DNA of 49,766 nucleotides from positions 1-49,766 of the forward strand of contig PLRS01000072.1 in NCBI GenBank assembly GCA_003164035.1, in the 5' to 3' direction. This document shows positions 9,234 through 18,428 of the stretch, one piece after another. A program made the translations under genes and the position numbers. Position 1 is the stretch's first letter. Each line of letters starts with the position of its first letter. The DNA comes from Bryobacterales bacterium (GTDB taxonomy: Bacteria > Acidobacteriota > Terriglobia > Bryobacterales > Bryobacteraceae). A model generated the notes under the pieces. It was not told where the DNA came from, searched no databases, and was given only the letters and a program-made list of their open reading frames with translations.

Positions 9234-9539
9234 CCTGGTGTCGAACGCGTGACCGTAACCCTCCCGGCAGACGTAGTCAGGGACATTGACCGGCGGGAGA
9301 AGAACCGGAGCAAGTTCGTCGCCGACGCCATCCGCCGCGAGCTGAACCGGCGTCGCCGTGAGGAGCTTCGCCTCTCGCTTCAAAACCCCCACCCCGAAAG
9401 CGCCCAGCTAGCCGAGCAGGGGATCGAGGAATGGATGCGCGACTTGCCTGAAGAAGATACGGACTCACTGGTCGACCGCGGCGCCGGCAGCGCGGTTCGA
9501 TGGGTTCCCGGGGCTGGCTGGGTGGAAGGGTCCGAATGA
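9231..9539 (+). CDS. Ribbon-helix-helix antitoxin of a MazF-type pair
   Basis: A 102-residue protein with an N-terminal ribbon-helix-helix DNA-binding domain: the strand ERVTVTLPADVVRDIDRR, then KNRSKFVADAIRRELNRRR. The acidic C-terminal part (EEWMRDLPEEDTDSL) would be the toxin-neutralising tail. Its TGA overlaps the toxin ATG (ATGA), the usual translational coupling of such pairs. RHH antitoxins bind DNA as dimers and repress their own operon; the palindromes immediately upstream are candidate sites. Assignment as antitoxin rests on fold, size and the downstream MazF. Confidence 0.85.
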   Translation: MPGVERVTVTLPADVVRDIDRREKNRSKFVADAIRRELNRRRREELRLSLQNPHPESAQLAEQGIEEWMRDLPEEDTDSLVDRGAGSAVRWVPGAGWVEGSE

Positions 9540-9904
9540 AACTGTCCCGCGGCGCCGTCGTCCTGGTGGAACTCGACCGTGCCCTCGGGCACGAGCAGCA
9601 TGGTGTGAGGCCTTGCGTGGTGGTAAGCGATCCGGACGTCATCAGCGACCAGCGCTTTCCGCTCTTGTGCGTGGTGCCAATCACAGGGACACCGGGCGCG
9701 GGGATCCTTTATCCGCCCCTTGCGCCAGGCAGCAGCGGCCTGGTCAAAACGTCCTTCGCCCTGATCGACCATTTGCGATCGCTCGATAAGCGGAGAATTC
9801 GGCACGTGTTCGGCGAGCTTCGGCGCGAAGAAATCTTCGCTATCGATGAAGGGCTCACGCTCTTCCTCGGTCTTGGCGGCCAGACGCCGCATGCCACAAG
9901 CTGA
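9536..9904 (+). CDS. mazF: MazF/PemK-family mRNA interferase toxin
   Basis: A 122-residue toxin of the PemK/MazF fold, which cleaves mRNA at short sequences. Family features: the opening RGAVVLVELDRALGHEQ, the PCVVVSD strand with the Arg before it, the central LLCVVPITGT strand, and SFALIDHLRSLDKRRI near the C-terminal half, where MazF proteins carry a conserved D-Q/H-x-R-x-x-D block. A frame extension upstream to 9500 exists, but the ATG at 9536 overlaps the antitoxin stop and is the natural start. It converges on the BNR-repeat gene that ends at 9922. Confidence 0.9.
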   Translation: MKLSRGAVVLVELDRALGHEQHGVRPCVVVSDPDVISDQRFPLLCVVPITGTPGAGILYPPLAPGSSGLVKTSFALIDHLRSLDKRRIRHVFGELRREEIFAIDEGLTLFLGLGGQTPHATS

Positions 9905-9921
9905 CCGGCTCGGCCCCCGCC

Positions 9922-12900
9922 TTATTTGCCCCCGCCCAGAATCGCGTCCAGCTCCTTAGCCCGCAAATCCAGTTCTTTCCGCAGCACACCGTATCGCTCG
10001 ACCACGTCCCTGCCGATCTTCTGATCTGTCGAGTTTGTCACCGTATAGAGGTAGGCGATGTGGGTCTGCAGTTCCGGCTGGCTGTAACGGATGGAGGGAG
10101 TGATCAGTTTCGCCGCCAGGGTCTTCAGCGCATCGGCTTTCTCTCCGCTCGCGCCCGGTATTGCCGCCCGCAGCCGCGCCACGGTCCGATTGGAATCGCT
10201 CACCAGGTCGCGCACCTTCAGGTTGTGCTCGAACTGCTCCCGCAGGTCGGCCAGGGTGGCGCCATCCGCCGTCACCCGCGGATCTTCGGTTACGCTCAAC
10301 GGCTGGGTGGCACTCCAGGAACCGACCGTCAGCCGCACCGAATATTTTCCGGGCACGGCGGTTGGCCCGTTCGGCCCTTCCGGCCGCGCCGCGCTCATCC
10401 ATGGGCCGGGGTAGCGCAGGTCCCAGGTGAAACGGTGCAATCCCGCGGCTTTATCCAGGCGCGAAGAGCCGCTGCGTGCGCGGAAGCCGCCGCCCTCTTC
10501 GTCATCGCCCTCGCCGCCGCCGGCAGGTTCCTTCGCCGCGCCCCCGCCGGTGCTCGAAAACTTGCGCACCGGCGTGCCGCTGGCGTCCAGCACTTCCAGG
10601 CTGATCTCGCCGCTCTGGGCCGTGGGCAGGTAGTAGTCGATGGCCGCCCCCGCCGGCGGATATTGCACCCCGCTGCCGCGCCCGCTCGGGCCTACGTCTA
10701 CCCGCCCGGTGGACCGCACCGCTTCCCGTGGAGCGTACAGCCAGGCTGGCGCCGCCGTCACCTTCTGGCTCAATTGCTCGACCGGCGTGAGGTTGTCCAG
10801 AATCCAGAACGACCGCCCCTGCGTCGAGAGAATCAAGTCTTTGTGGGCGATCCTGATGTCCGTCACCGGCGTGTGCGGCAGGTTCAACTGAAACGGCTGC
10901 CACCCGGCACCGTTGTCGAACGAAACGTACATGCCGAACTCGGTGCCGGCGAATAGCAGACCCGGGCGGTCCGGATCCTCGCGCACCACCCGCGTGGGCT
11001 CATCCGCCGCGATGCCGTTGCTGCCGTCGGTCAGCCGTACCCAGCTCTTGCCGTAATCGTCGGTGCGGTAAATGTACGGCGCAAAGTCGCCCAACAGGTA
11101 CCGGTAGATGGCCACGTACGCCGTGCCGGCGCGGTGCGGGCTGGGCTCGATATTCTGCACCCGTCCGCCTGGAGGCAGGTCCTTCGGGGTTACGTTCGTC
11201 CAGGTCTTGCCGTCGTCCCGCGTCACATAAACCGGCCCGTCGTTGGACCCTGTCCAGATCAGGCCCTTCTCGACAGGCGACTCGCGAATCGCATACAGCG
11301 TGCTGTACACTTCTTCGCCGGTGGCATCGCGGGTAATCGGCTCGCCGCTAGGGCCCTGCGTCCCCGGCGGGTGCGCCGTCAGGTCCGGGCTGATCTTCTC
11401 CCACGTCACGCCGCCGTCGCGGGTGCGGTGCAGGTACTGCGACCCGTAGTAGACCACCTTCGCATCGTGCGGGGAGACCTCCATCGGCGAAACCCGCTGA
11501 AAGCGGTAGATCAGCGTATCCCCGCCGTTCCCGTAGAGCGATTCGGCGCCAATCCAGTAGCGCTCCTCGTTGTTCGTGTCCAGGTTCTGCCGGCTGAATT
11601 GTCCCTTGCAGCCGCCATAGACAATCCGCGGATGGGCCCAGTCCGGCATGATTGGCCCGGTTTCGCAGCCCGGACCCGGCCGAAATTCCTGCCCATCGCT
11701 CAGCGGCCGGCTGGGTACGATCACGGTGGTGTTATCCTGCTGCGCCCCGTAGATGCGGTACGGATATTGGTTGTCCACCGCGACCTGGTAAATCTCCGCC
11801 GTGGGCTGATTCATCTGCGTGCTCCAGGTCTCGCCGCCATCGAGCGACACGTTGGCGCCGCCGTCGTTGGATTGAATCATGTAATCGGAGTCGCGCGGAT
11901 TGATCCACAAATCGTGATGATCGCCATGCGGCGCGTTGGCGCGGCGGAAACTCCTGCCGCCATCGGTGCTCTTGAACCAGCCTTCGTCGCCGATAAACAC
12001 GACGTCCGCATGATTCGGGTCCACCCCCAGGGTGCAATAGTAGAAGGGCCGGGTGATGATGGCTCCCGAGCCGTTGACCAGGTTCCAGCTCTGGCCCGCG
12101 TCTTCGGAGCGGTACAGTCCCGAACCGGGCTTGGCCTCAATCAGGGCGTAAATGCGATTCGGCATGGCGGCCGAAATGGCGACGTTGGCGCGCCCGAACA
12201 GTTCGTGCGGCAACCCTCCGCCCAGCTTGTTCCACGTGCCGCCCCCATCCGTGCTCTTGTAGATGCCGCCTTCCATCCCCCCGCTGATGATGGTCCACGG
12301 CTTGCGCTCGCCGTGCCACATGCAGGCGAACAGCACTTTGGAATTGCCCGGCTGGATCTCCAAGTCCGCCGCGCCCACCGAATCCGAGACAAACAGCACG
12401 TTCTTCCACGTCTTGCCGCCGTCGCTCGAACGGTAGACGCCGCGCTCTTTGTTGGGCGCGAAAGGATTGCCCAGCGCGGCCACGTACACCAGATCCGGGT
12501 TAGCGGGATCGACCCGCACCGTCGCGATCTGTCCCGTGTCGCGCAGCCCGGCGAACGCCCACGTCTTGCCCGCGTCGGTGGATTTGTAAATGCCCCTCCC
12601 GATCGAAACGTTGCTGCGGATCTTGGACGATCCGGTCCCCACATACACCACCCGCGGGTCCGACGGCGCCACTTCCATCGCGCCTATCGACCCCAGCGGG
12701 ATGTATGGATCGGAGACGTTCACCCACGTGTAACCGGCATCGGTGGTCTTCCAGACTCCGCCGCCGGTCGAGCCCATATAGAACGTGCGCGGTTCGGAAG
12801 CGACCCCCGCGACCGCCGTCACTCGCCCGCCGCGAACCGGACCGGCCATGCGGTACCGCAGCCCCGACCACAGAGCGGCGTCGTACCCTGCGGCAGTTCC

Positions 12901-12972
12901 AACCACCGGCAGCGCCATCGCCGCCAGAAGAAAAATCAATTTGCCCCTCAGACAAGAAACGGAATTGGACAT
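9922..12972 (-). CDS. Secreted Asp-box (BNR/sortilin-like) beta-propeller protein, 1016 aa
   Basis: Large exported protein with a signal peptide (LIFLLAAMALPVVGTAAG). Residues about 60-700 carry at least ten Asp-box motifs of the S/T-x-D-x-G-x-x-W type: STDAGKTW, SSDGGKTW, STDGGGTW, SEDAGQSW, SLDGGETW, TRDGGVTW, TRDDGKTW and variants. These form multi-blade beta-propellers related to sialidase/sortilin-type repeats. A C-terminal part around residues 780-930 looks like an immunoglobulin-like beta-domain (FTWDLRYPGPW, then GKYSVRLTVG). Database names for such proteins often say glycosyl hydrolase, but no catalytic residues can be assigned here, so binding or scaffolding is equally possible. It is monocistronic and convergent with mazF. 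A plausible AAGGG ribosome site precedes the ATG. Confidence 0.85.
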   Translation of the reverse strand: MSNSVSCLRGKLIFLLAAMALPVVGTAAGYDAALWSGLRYRMAGPVRGGRVTAVAGVASEPRTFYMGSTGGGVWKTTDAGYTWVNVSDPYIPLGSIGAMEVAPSDPRVVYVGTGSSKIRSNVSIGRGIYKSTDAGKTWAFAGLRDTGQIATVRVDPANPDLVYVAALGNPFAPNKERGVYRSSDGGKTWKNVLFVSDSVGAADLEIQPGNSKVLFACMWHGERKPWTIISGGMEGGIYKSTDGGGTWNKLGGGLPHELFGRANVAISAAMPNRIYALIEAKPGSGLYRSEDAGQSWNLVNGSGAIITRPFYYCTLGVDPNHADVVFIGDEGWFKSTDGGRSFRRANAPHGDHHDLWINPRDSDYMIQSNDGGANVSLDGGETWSTQMNQPTAEIYQVAVDNQYPYRIYGAQQDNTTVIVPSRPLSDGQEFRPGPGCETGPIMPDWAHPRIVYGGCKGQFSRQNLDTNNEERYWIGAESLYGNGGDTLIYRFQRVSPMEVSPHDAKVVYYGSQYLHRTRDGGVTWEKISPDLTAHPPGTQGPSGEPITRDATGEEVYSTLYAIRESPVEKGLIWTGSNDGPVYVTRDDGKTWTNVTPKDLPPGGRVQNIEPSPHRAGTAYVAIYRYLLGDFAPYIYRTDDYGKSWVRLTDGSNGIAADEPTRVVREDPDRPGLLFAGTEFGMYVSFDNGAGWQPFQLNLPHTPVTDIRIAHKDLILSTQGRSFWILDNLTPVEQLSQKVTAAPAWLYAPREAVRSTGRVDVGPSGRGSGVQYPPAGAAIDYYLPTAQSGEISLEVLDASGTPVRKFSSTGGGAAKEPAGGGEGDDEEGGGFRARSGSSRLDKAAGLHRFTWDLRYPGPWMSAARPEGPNGPTAVPGKYSVRLTVGSWSATQPLSVTEDPRVTADGATLADLREQFEHNLKVRDLVSDSNRTVARLRAAIPGASGEKADALKTLAAKLITPSIRYSQPELQTHIAYLYTVTNSTDQKIGRDVVERYGVLRKELDLRAKELDAILGGGK

Positions 12973-13016
12973 AGGAATTGCCCTTCATGATAGCGCGAGC
13001 CTGCATAAGACAAGTT

Positions 13017-13127
13017 GTGGGGCGGGCAATTCTGCCCGCAGCCGGCTCTTTAGGCGGCTTTGTCGGGGCATGGCGAGTCTCCCTGCCGGGCGAGTGCCGG
13101 CTGGTCGCGGCTGCGCTGCCCGCCCAC
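13017..13127. repeat. Imperfect intergenic inverted repeat
   Basis: The left end GTGGGGCGGGCA (13017-13028) mirrors TGCCCGCCCAC (13117-13127) with one extra base. The inner part carries GCGGGCA-type and AGCCGGCT/GCCGGCT complementary blocks. It fills the gap between the BNR gene and the hemerythrin gene. Confidence 0.5.
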
Positions 13128-13172
13128 GAATAACGGACCTTAATAGCTGAAATCGACTATACTGAGAGGTTC

Positions 13173-13643
13173 ATGGGCGCCCAACGTTATCCGCTTCCAG
13201 CGGAGATCGACGTTCCCGAGTTCGACGCCGAGCACCGGGATCTGTATCGCCACCTGACCGAACTACTCCACGCCTTGGCGACTGGCGCCGGCGGCGATCG
13301 CCTCTCCGAAATACTGCAGAACTTGGTGGAGCACCTGCACGATCACTTGGCCCATGAGGAACGCGCTTTGCGGTTGGCCCGTTACCCTTCCCTGGAGTGG
13401 CACATACGGCAGCACGACGTAGGCCGCAGGCGCATCCGGTCCGCGGTTCGCCGGTTTAAATCCGGCGATCGCCAGGTGCTCATCGATCTGGCTCTTTTTC
13501 TCGGCCGCTGGCTGCCCGATCACATCGCCGTAACCGACCGCATGGCCGCCGCGTACCTGCGCAATTTCGAGCGCGCGAAATTCCGCGCGCCGGTCGGGTA
13601 CCGCCCTCCCAAATCCAGCCCCACCGCGACGCGCCGGAGTTGA
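13173..13643 (+). CDS. Bacteriohemerythrin-like O2-binding protein
   Basis: A 156-residue single-domain hemerythrin, a cytoplasmic four-helix bundle that binds O2 at a non-heme di-iron site. All seven ligands can be placed with the right spacing: His21 (AEHRDL), His58 and Glu62 (HLAHE), His77 and His81 (WHIRQH), His117 (PDHI) and Asp122 (TD). A Pro/Arg-rich tail of about 20 residues follows. A TATACT hexamer at 13158-13163 could be the -10 element, with GAGAGG as ribosome site before the ATG. Hemerythrins serve O2 delivery, sensing or storage; which applies here is unknown. Confidence 0.9.
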   Translation: MGAQRYPLPAEIDVPEFDAEHRDLYRHLTELLHALATGAGGDRLSEILQNLVEHLHDHLAHEERALRLARYPSLEWHIRQHDVGRRRIRSAVRRFKSGDRQVLIDLALFLGRWLPDHIAVTDRMAAAYLRNFERAKFRAPVGYRPPKSSPTATRRS

Positions 13644-13758
13644 GCCTGCCGAGGGCCGCCTAAACCCAATACTGTTCACTTAGGCAAGAAAAGCCGAGAC
13701 GACTCTCCGAACTCTGATGTTGTGGAATTTGCGTTGAGCCCGTTTCGGCGGCGAGCGG

Positions 13759-13849
13759 GTGGGACAGACCATCGTTTTTCGTGGTCTGTCGGCCCCTCGC
13801 CAGGCCCTAACAGCCTGACAGACGACAAAAAACGATCGTCTGTCCCACC
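13759..13849. repeat. Palindrome of the GTGGGACAG family within a 340-bp gene-free stretch
   Basis: The left arm (13759-13779, starting GGTGGGACAGAC) and right arm (13828-13849, ending GTCTGTCCCACC) match at all but one position over about 21 nt, with internal GGTCTGTC/GACAGAC pairing as well. The same outer motif bounds the element at 38532-38608. No gene is visible in 13644-13983; this element is its main content. It lies between the hemerythrin gene and the porin gene, which converge, so it may also stop transcription. Confidence 0.75.
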
Positions 13850-13983
13850 GCTGGGTCAGGTCATTTTCCCTTGGCCGCTCAAAATGCCGAGGTGACATCA
13901 GGGGTTCGGACTCTCGGCTCTGCAGGCTTGACAGCCGGGCCTGACAGCCTGCGCCACGGCTTAAGTAAGCACCGTCCCCGCGT

Positions 13984-15360
13984 TTACTTCTTGCCCCACT
14001 CCACATGCAGCCGCAGCGTGCCCACCCAGACAGGCCCACGGTCGCGATTGTATGCGGGGTTGTTAATATGCTGCAGATCCACGGTGGCGAACAGGCCGTG
14101 GGCTACCTTGGCGCAATAGTAGGTTTCACTCGCGGTCTCCGGCCCGTAGCGCAGAGCGCCGTCCCCGATCAGAAAATCGTCGCCGCCCATCGCCAGGTAT
14201 TGCGCGTGAACCGCGGAGATTCCCGCCACGGTAACCTCGCTGGCCGCAGTGTCGTCCGGCCGCCGCCAGCGCGCCCCGTTGACCGATACGCCCAGCGTGG
14301 CCAGCCGGTCGATGGCCGTGAACGCGAAGCTGGTTGTCTTGCCATCGTTCCAGCCCAGCCTCCCGAACACCCCGATCCCTTTCGCGATCTCCTGGTCCGC
14401 GCTCACACCGAAACCGTACTTGAGTGTGCCGGTGTGCCGCACGGCTGTGATATCCGGGGTGGTTTGAGTCTCCTCCGCCAGGCGAATGGCGTCGGCATAA
14501 TGGCCCGAATCGGTGTGATTGAAATAACTCAGCGCGCGCACCGCGCCCTTATGGCCATGGAGCTTGGTATCGATTTCGCCTTCCACCACGTCGCCGCGGT
14601 CGCGAAAAATGCGCCGGTCGAACTGCTCGCCATTGGCCACCAGGGCTTCGGCCACGCTGGCGTAGCGCAGCGACCAGCGCCTGGTATGCAACTCGTGAAC
14701 CCAGCCCCAGGTGTAGCCGCGCGTATCGGCCGGGTAATCCCAGGCCCCGTTGTACATCACCGCCCACCCCATGAACTGCGTCCGCGGGTCGTGCGTGTAG
14801 CGGTTGTTATCGAAGAAATCCGTCACCGTGAAGCGGCCCACGGTAATGGAGTATCGTGTTGCCGGCCGGTTCCCGCCAAGCTGGTTTTCATCGCTTTCGA
14901 CGGCTTCCCGCCCGCTGCCGATGGCAAAATCCTGAGTGACGTAGAGACGCGCCAGGTATGGCTTCGGTGTCGCCGTCTCCACTCGGGGCATTTCTCCATT
15001 GGAAAAATTGGCAATGCCGTTGGTGCCGCTGAAACCCCTCCCTCCGGCCAGTTCGGGATCGAAGTAGAATTGCGTGTTGGGCGCCAACAGGTAACCCAAA
15101 AAGAAAGTCGACGTGAGGGAAGCTTCAGCCTCGGGATGGCCCGCCAGGCTGAACGGTCCCGAGTAGGGCGAAGAAAACCCCGGATGATACTGTCCGATGG
15201 AAGTAGACTGCCAGTAGAGATTCCACTTTTCGGGAGTGTCCGGCGGAGGGTCCTGGGCGAAAAGCGGCCCGGCCGCGGCCAGAATCAATATCCCCGCAAG
15301 CCTCAAAACCCACAGCTCCGGACTTCCACCGAAATCATATCCATTCAATTTAGCAAGCAC
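13984..15360 (-). CDS. OprB-type carbohydrate porin
   Basis: Outer-membrane beta-barrel protein (458 aa from the GTG at 15360) resembling carbohydrate-selective porins of the OprB family. After a signal peptide (LRLAGILILAAAGPLFAQ) comes the family-typical start (WNLYWQSTSIGQYHPGFSSPY), then FFLGYLLAPNTQFYFDPE and GRGFSGTNGIANFSNGE. Alternating beta-strands continue to an aromatic end (LRLHVEWGKK). A TTG at 15306, preceded by GGAG, would place the signal peptide exactly at the N-terminus and may be the real start. It probably admits sugars or oligosaccharides for the nearby glycan-degrading enzymes; the substrate cannot be told from sequence. Confidence 0.83.
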   Translation of the reverse strand: MLAKLNGYDFGGSPELWVLRLAGILILAAAGPLFAQDPPPDTPEKWNLYWQSTSIGQYHPGFSSPYSGPFSLAGHPEAEASLTSTFFLGYLLAPNTQFYFDPELAGGRGFSGTNGIANFSNGEMPRVETATPKPYLARLYVTQDFAIGSGREAVESDENQLGGNRPATRYSITVGRFTVTDFFDNNRYTHDPRTQFMGWAVMYNGAWDYPADTRGYTWGWVHELHTRRWSLRYASVAEALVANGEQFDRRIFRDRGDVVEGEIDTKLHGHKGAVRALSYFNHTDSGHYADAIRLAEETQTTPDITAVRHTGTLKYGFGVSADQEIAKGIGVFGRLGWNDGKTTSFAFTAIDRLATLGVSVNGARWRRPDDTAASEVTVAGISAVHAQYLAMGGDDFLIGDGALRYGPETASETYYCAKVAHGLFATVDLQHINNPAYNRDRGPVWVGTLRLHVEWGKK

Positions 15361-15673
15361 AGATTACAAAACCGTTGCGAGACCAACGCGGGAGCGCGGG
15401 GTGTTGCCGGAGCCGATACGCCAAAGACGAACACGGGACGGCTATCGGTCCCGATGCGGGAGCCGCAAGGGAGGCTCGGCCGATCCGCTGCCGGTCTGTT
15501 GCTGGCACGGCTTTCTACTGCCACCGTCAGCCATCAACGGCCCCCCCTTTCTCTTTGGAATTGGCGGAAGCGATTCCCCCACTCGATTCATCCTATACCG
15601 CCGGGGGTATATCTGTAAAGCGCTTTTCGGGAGCGGGTAGAATAGAGTTGCGTAAATCGGGAGGTCGTTTGCA
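15361..15673. other. Divergent intergenic region with a small inverted repeat
   Basis: It separates the porin gene (minus) from the glycosidase-like gene (plus) and should hold both promoters. TATACC (15594-15599) and GGTATA (15606-15611) form a 6-bp inverted repeat across 6 nt, a possible operator. GGGAGG just before the downstream ATG is its ribosome site. No gene was recognised. Confidence 0.45.
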
Positions 15674-17776
15674 ATGGAAATCAACCGGCGTGAATGGATG
15701 ATTGGAACCGGTGCGCTGGCGGCGGCCGGTACCGCTTTCAGCCAGGCGGGCCCGGACAAAGGCTGGTTCGACCGGCCCCTGCGGTGGGTGCAACTGGCTT
15801 TCGTCGAGGACGACCCGGGCCGCTACGACCCCGGCTTCTGGCTCGACTACTTCAAGCGGATCCATGCCGACGCCGTGTGCCTCAGCGCCGGCGGATGCGT
15901 GGCCTTTTATCCCACCCAGGTGCCGCTGCATTACCGCAGCAAGTTCCTCGGCAATGGCGACGCCTTTGGCGAAATGCTCGCTGGCTGCCGCAAGCTCGGC
16001 ATGGTGGTAACCGCGCGCGTGGATCCCCATGCCGCCCATCAGGACGTCTTCGACGCGCATCCCGATTGGATCGCCGTGGAAGCGAGCGGCCAGCCCCGCC
16101 GCCATTGGGCCATGCCCGCCGAATGGGTGACCTGCGCGCTGGGCCCCTACAACTTCGAGTTCATGACCAGCGTGATCGAAGAGATCATGACCTTATATAA
16201 GGTGGATGGCGTTTTCGCCAACCGCTGGAGCGGGTCCGGCATGTGCTACTGTCAGCACTGCCAGCGCAATTTCAAAGATTTCAGCGGCTTGGATCTTCCG
16301 CGAGACGCCCGCGGCACACCGGCCGCGCCTAGCGAGGCGCGCATCCAATACGCCGCCTGGCACAAGCGGCGCCTGACGGATTTGTACCTGTTGTGGGATG
16401 GCGAGATCCGGAAGCGCAAACCTGGCGCCGTGTTCTTTCCCAACGGATTCGAGGAAATCCACGAAAACATTTCGGTCCCGATTCTGTTTGCCGATCGCCA
16501 GTCCCGCGCCGAGTTTCAGTTGCCCTGGCAGAACGGTAAGTTCGCCAAGGATTCCCGCGCTATCTCCGGATCGAAGCCCATCGTCGGCATATTCAGCGTC
16601 GGATTCGAGGCGCCTTACCGCTGGAAGGACTCCACCCAGAACCCCAATGAGGTTCGGCTGTGGGCTGTGGACGGCATCGCCCAAGGCTTCCGCCCGTGGG
16701 TGGTCAAGTTCAACGCCAAGCCGCTCGACCATCGCTGGTTCAAGCCCGTCGAGGACCTCTACGTCTGGCACTGGAAGAACGAGAAGTATCTGCGCAACCA
16801 GCGGCCGCTGGCTCGCGTGGGGCTGGTGTCCGCGCCCTCGGCCGCGCCCGATTACACCTCCGGCTTCTACCACGCCCTGGTGGAAGCCCGCATCCCCTTC
16901 GAAATGGTCCCGGACAGCCAACTCGACCGTGTGCAACCATTCCAGGTCCTGGCCCTGCCCAATATCGCCAACCTGAGCGACGTCCAATGCGCCCAGTTGA
17001 AGGCTTTCGTCGAGAAGGGCGGCGGGCTGGTGGCGACCCACGAAACGTCGCTGAACGACGAGCACGGCCGGCGCCGGGAGGATTTCGGTCTCGCCGCCCT
17101 TTTCTCCGCTTCTTTTGCCGGCAATGTGATCGAGCGGCAGCAGAACGCCTACCTGAATCTCGAGGACCACTCCCACCCGCTGCTGGCCGGGCTCGAGAAT
17201 GCGGGCCGAATGATCCACGGCGTCAAGCGCGTCGAGATTCGCACCGCGCCGGGCCTGCGCGCGCCGCTGATGACGGTGCCCACCTACCCCGATCTGCCCA
17301 TGGAGGAAGTGTACGTGCGGGACACGAAAACCGACATCCCCGGCGTGATGGTTCACTCCTTCGGGGCGGGCCGCGTGGTTTACTTTCCGTGGGACATCGA
17401 TCGCACGTTCTGGGAAATCGTGTGCCAGGATCACGGCATCGTTCTGGCCAATGCCGTCCGCTGGGCCGCTAACGAGGATCAGCCGCTCCGCGTGGAAGGG
17501 CCGGGCGTGCTCGATGTGGCCCTCTGGAAGCAGGAGTCTTCCGTTACCGCGCATCTCGTCAATCTCACCAACCCGATGATGATGAAAGGGCCGGTGCGCG
17601 AGATTCTGCCGATCGGTCCGCAAAAGGTCCGCGTGAAACTGCCGGACGGCGCCAAGGCGCGCCGCGTCCTGTTCCTTGTCAGTGAAGCCAAGGCGATATG
17701 GCGGCAAAATGGAGCCTGGGTCGAAACCACCACTCCGCCTATTTCCCTGCACGAGGTGATCGCCATCGATTTGTGA
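15674..17776 (+). CDS. Tat-exported glycoside-hydrolase-like protein (alpha-amylase/GH42-like barrel)
   Basis: A 700-residue exported protein with a twin-arginine signal (NRREWMIGTGALAAAG). Residues about 30-370 resemble a TIM-barrel of the hypothetical glycosyl hydrolase GHL6/GH42-like type: WLDYFKRIHADAVCLSAGG, GMVVTARVDPHAA, then YKVDGVFANRW. This is followed by a CXXC (CYCQHC) and NFKDF segment common in such proteins. Residues about 395-600 resemble the glutamine-amidotransferase-like trimerisation domain of beta-galactosidases (LALPNIANLSDVQCAQLKAF, GGGLVATHET). The small C-terminal domain is all-beta. A GGGAGG ribosome site fixes the start. The catalytic acid pair is not certain, so the glycosidase role is inferred from fold. 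Confidence 0.78.
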   Translation: MEINRREWMIGTGALAAAGTAFSQAGPDKGWFDRPLRWVQLAFVEDDPGRYDPGFWLDYFKRIHADAVCLSAGGCVAFYPTQVPLHYRSKFLGNGDAFGEMLAGCRKLGMVVTARVDPHAAHQDVFDAHPDWIAVEASGQPRRHWAMPAEWVTCALGPYNFEFMTSVIEEIMTLYKVDGVFANRWSGSGMCYCQHCQRNFKDFSGLDLPRDARGTPAAPSEARIQYAAWHKRRLTDLYLLWDGEIRKRKPGAVFFPNGFEEIHENISVPILFADRQSRAEFQLPWQNGKFAKDSRAISGSKPIVGIFSVGFEAPYRWKDSTQNPNEVRLWAVDGIAQGFRPWVVKFNAKPLDHRWFKPVEDLYVWHWKNEKYLRNQRPLARVGLVSAPSAAPDYTSGFYHALVEARIPFEMVPDSQLDRVQPFQVLALPNIANLSDVQCAQLKAFVEKGGGLVATHETSLNDEHGRRREDFGLAALFSASFAGNVIERQQNAYLNLEDHSHPLLAGLENAGRMIHGVKRVEIRTAPGLRAPLMTVPTYPDLPMEEVYVRDTKTDIPGVMVHSFGAGRVVYFPWDIDRTFWEIVCQDHGIVLANAVRWAANEDQPLRVEGPGVLDVALWKQESSVTAHLVNLTNPMMMKGPVREILPIGPQKVRVKLPDGAKARRVLFLVSEAKAIWRQNGAWVETTTPPISLHEVIAIDL

Positions 17777-17865
17777 CCCGGGTTTGGTCCGGCCTATGCA
17801 GGGTCAGGGAGCGGTCAAGCGCCCGGTCCCTTGTCACAGACTTCCGCTGGCGCTACAATGCGGCC

Positions 17866-18333
17866 ATGAGAGAACAGGCCGTTTTCACTCTGCTTCTCTT
17901 GTTGCTCCCGCACCTGTCGGCGCAGACCGTGCCGGCGGATTGGAAAGTCGTAAAAGACTCGAAGAGCGCGTGCCAAATCGCGGTTCCGCCGGAGTGGGCT
18001 CCTTGGGGGGACAACACCGGTGCGGCGGTCTTTCAAAACACGACAACGGCCATCGCCGTGGTCACCAGCCAGCCCGGACAGGCGTTCAAGCCTCTGTCCG
18101 ACCAGATGCAAAAGTTGCTCGGCATTCGCAAGGAAGCGATGTTCGAGAACACGGCCAAGCGAGTCTTCTATCAGGATAAGACGTCCGCCCGCCCGGAGGA
18201 TTCGAACGCCTACAGCGCGGCCGTACCGGGAAGTGGCGGCACCTGCAGTTGCCACGTCGTCTTTCTTCCCAGCGTCCCTCAAGAGACAGCCAGGAAGATC
18301 GTGCTCAGTCTCGGCCCCGTACCGCCGACCTGA
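17866..18333 (+). CDS. Small secreted protein of unknown function
   Basis: A 155-residue protein with a clear signal peptide (FTLLLLLLPHLSAQ). The mature part begins VPADWKVVKDSKSACQIAVP and includes PPEWAPW, three Cys residues, two of them close together (GTCSCHVVF), and a C-terminal stretch (ETARKIVLSLGPVPP). The layout resembles short periplasmic proteins that carry a substrate-like WKV...C..VPP.W start, but I do not recognise a named family. It lies about 90 bp after the glycosidase-like gene on the same strand. The ATG at 17866 is chosen because it begins the signal peptide; the frame extends upstream into the previous gene without coding features. Confidence 0.65.
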   Translation: MREQAVFTLLLLLLPHLSAQTVPADWKVVKDSKSACQIAVPPEWAPWGDNTGAAVFQNTTTAIAVVTSQPGQAFKPLSDQMQKLLGIRKEAMFENTAKRVFYQDKTSARPEDSNAYSAAVPGSGGTCSCHVVFLPSVPQETARKIVLSLGPVPPT

Positions 18334-18428
18334 GAGCGTGGCTCGAACCAAACACCTGGCGGCGTCTGGGTGGCAGGCGTGCGCCAGCGTGGGCTGCCGG
18401 CGCATTCGAGTAGTTGCCGGGCGTGCCG

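Noticed and set aside
11134-12990. A 618-codon plus-strand frame.
   Set aside because: Antisense to the Asp-box protein gene; low-complexity translation typical of a GC-rich shadow.
13680-14039. A 119-codon minus-strand frame after the hemerythrin gene.
   Set aside because: It spans the palindrome and the end of the porin gene in another frame, with no ribosome site or domain.
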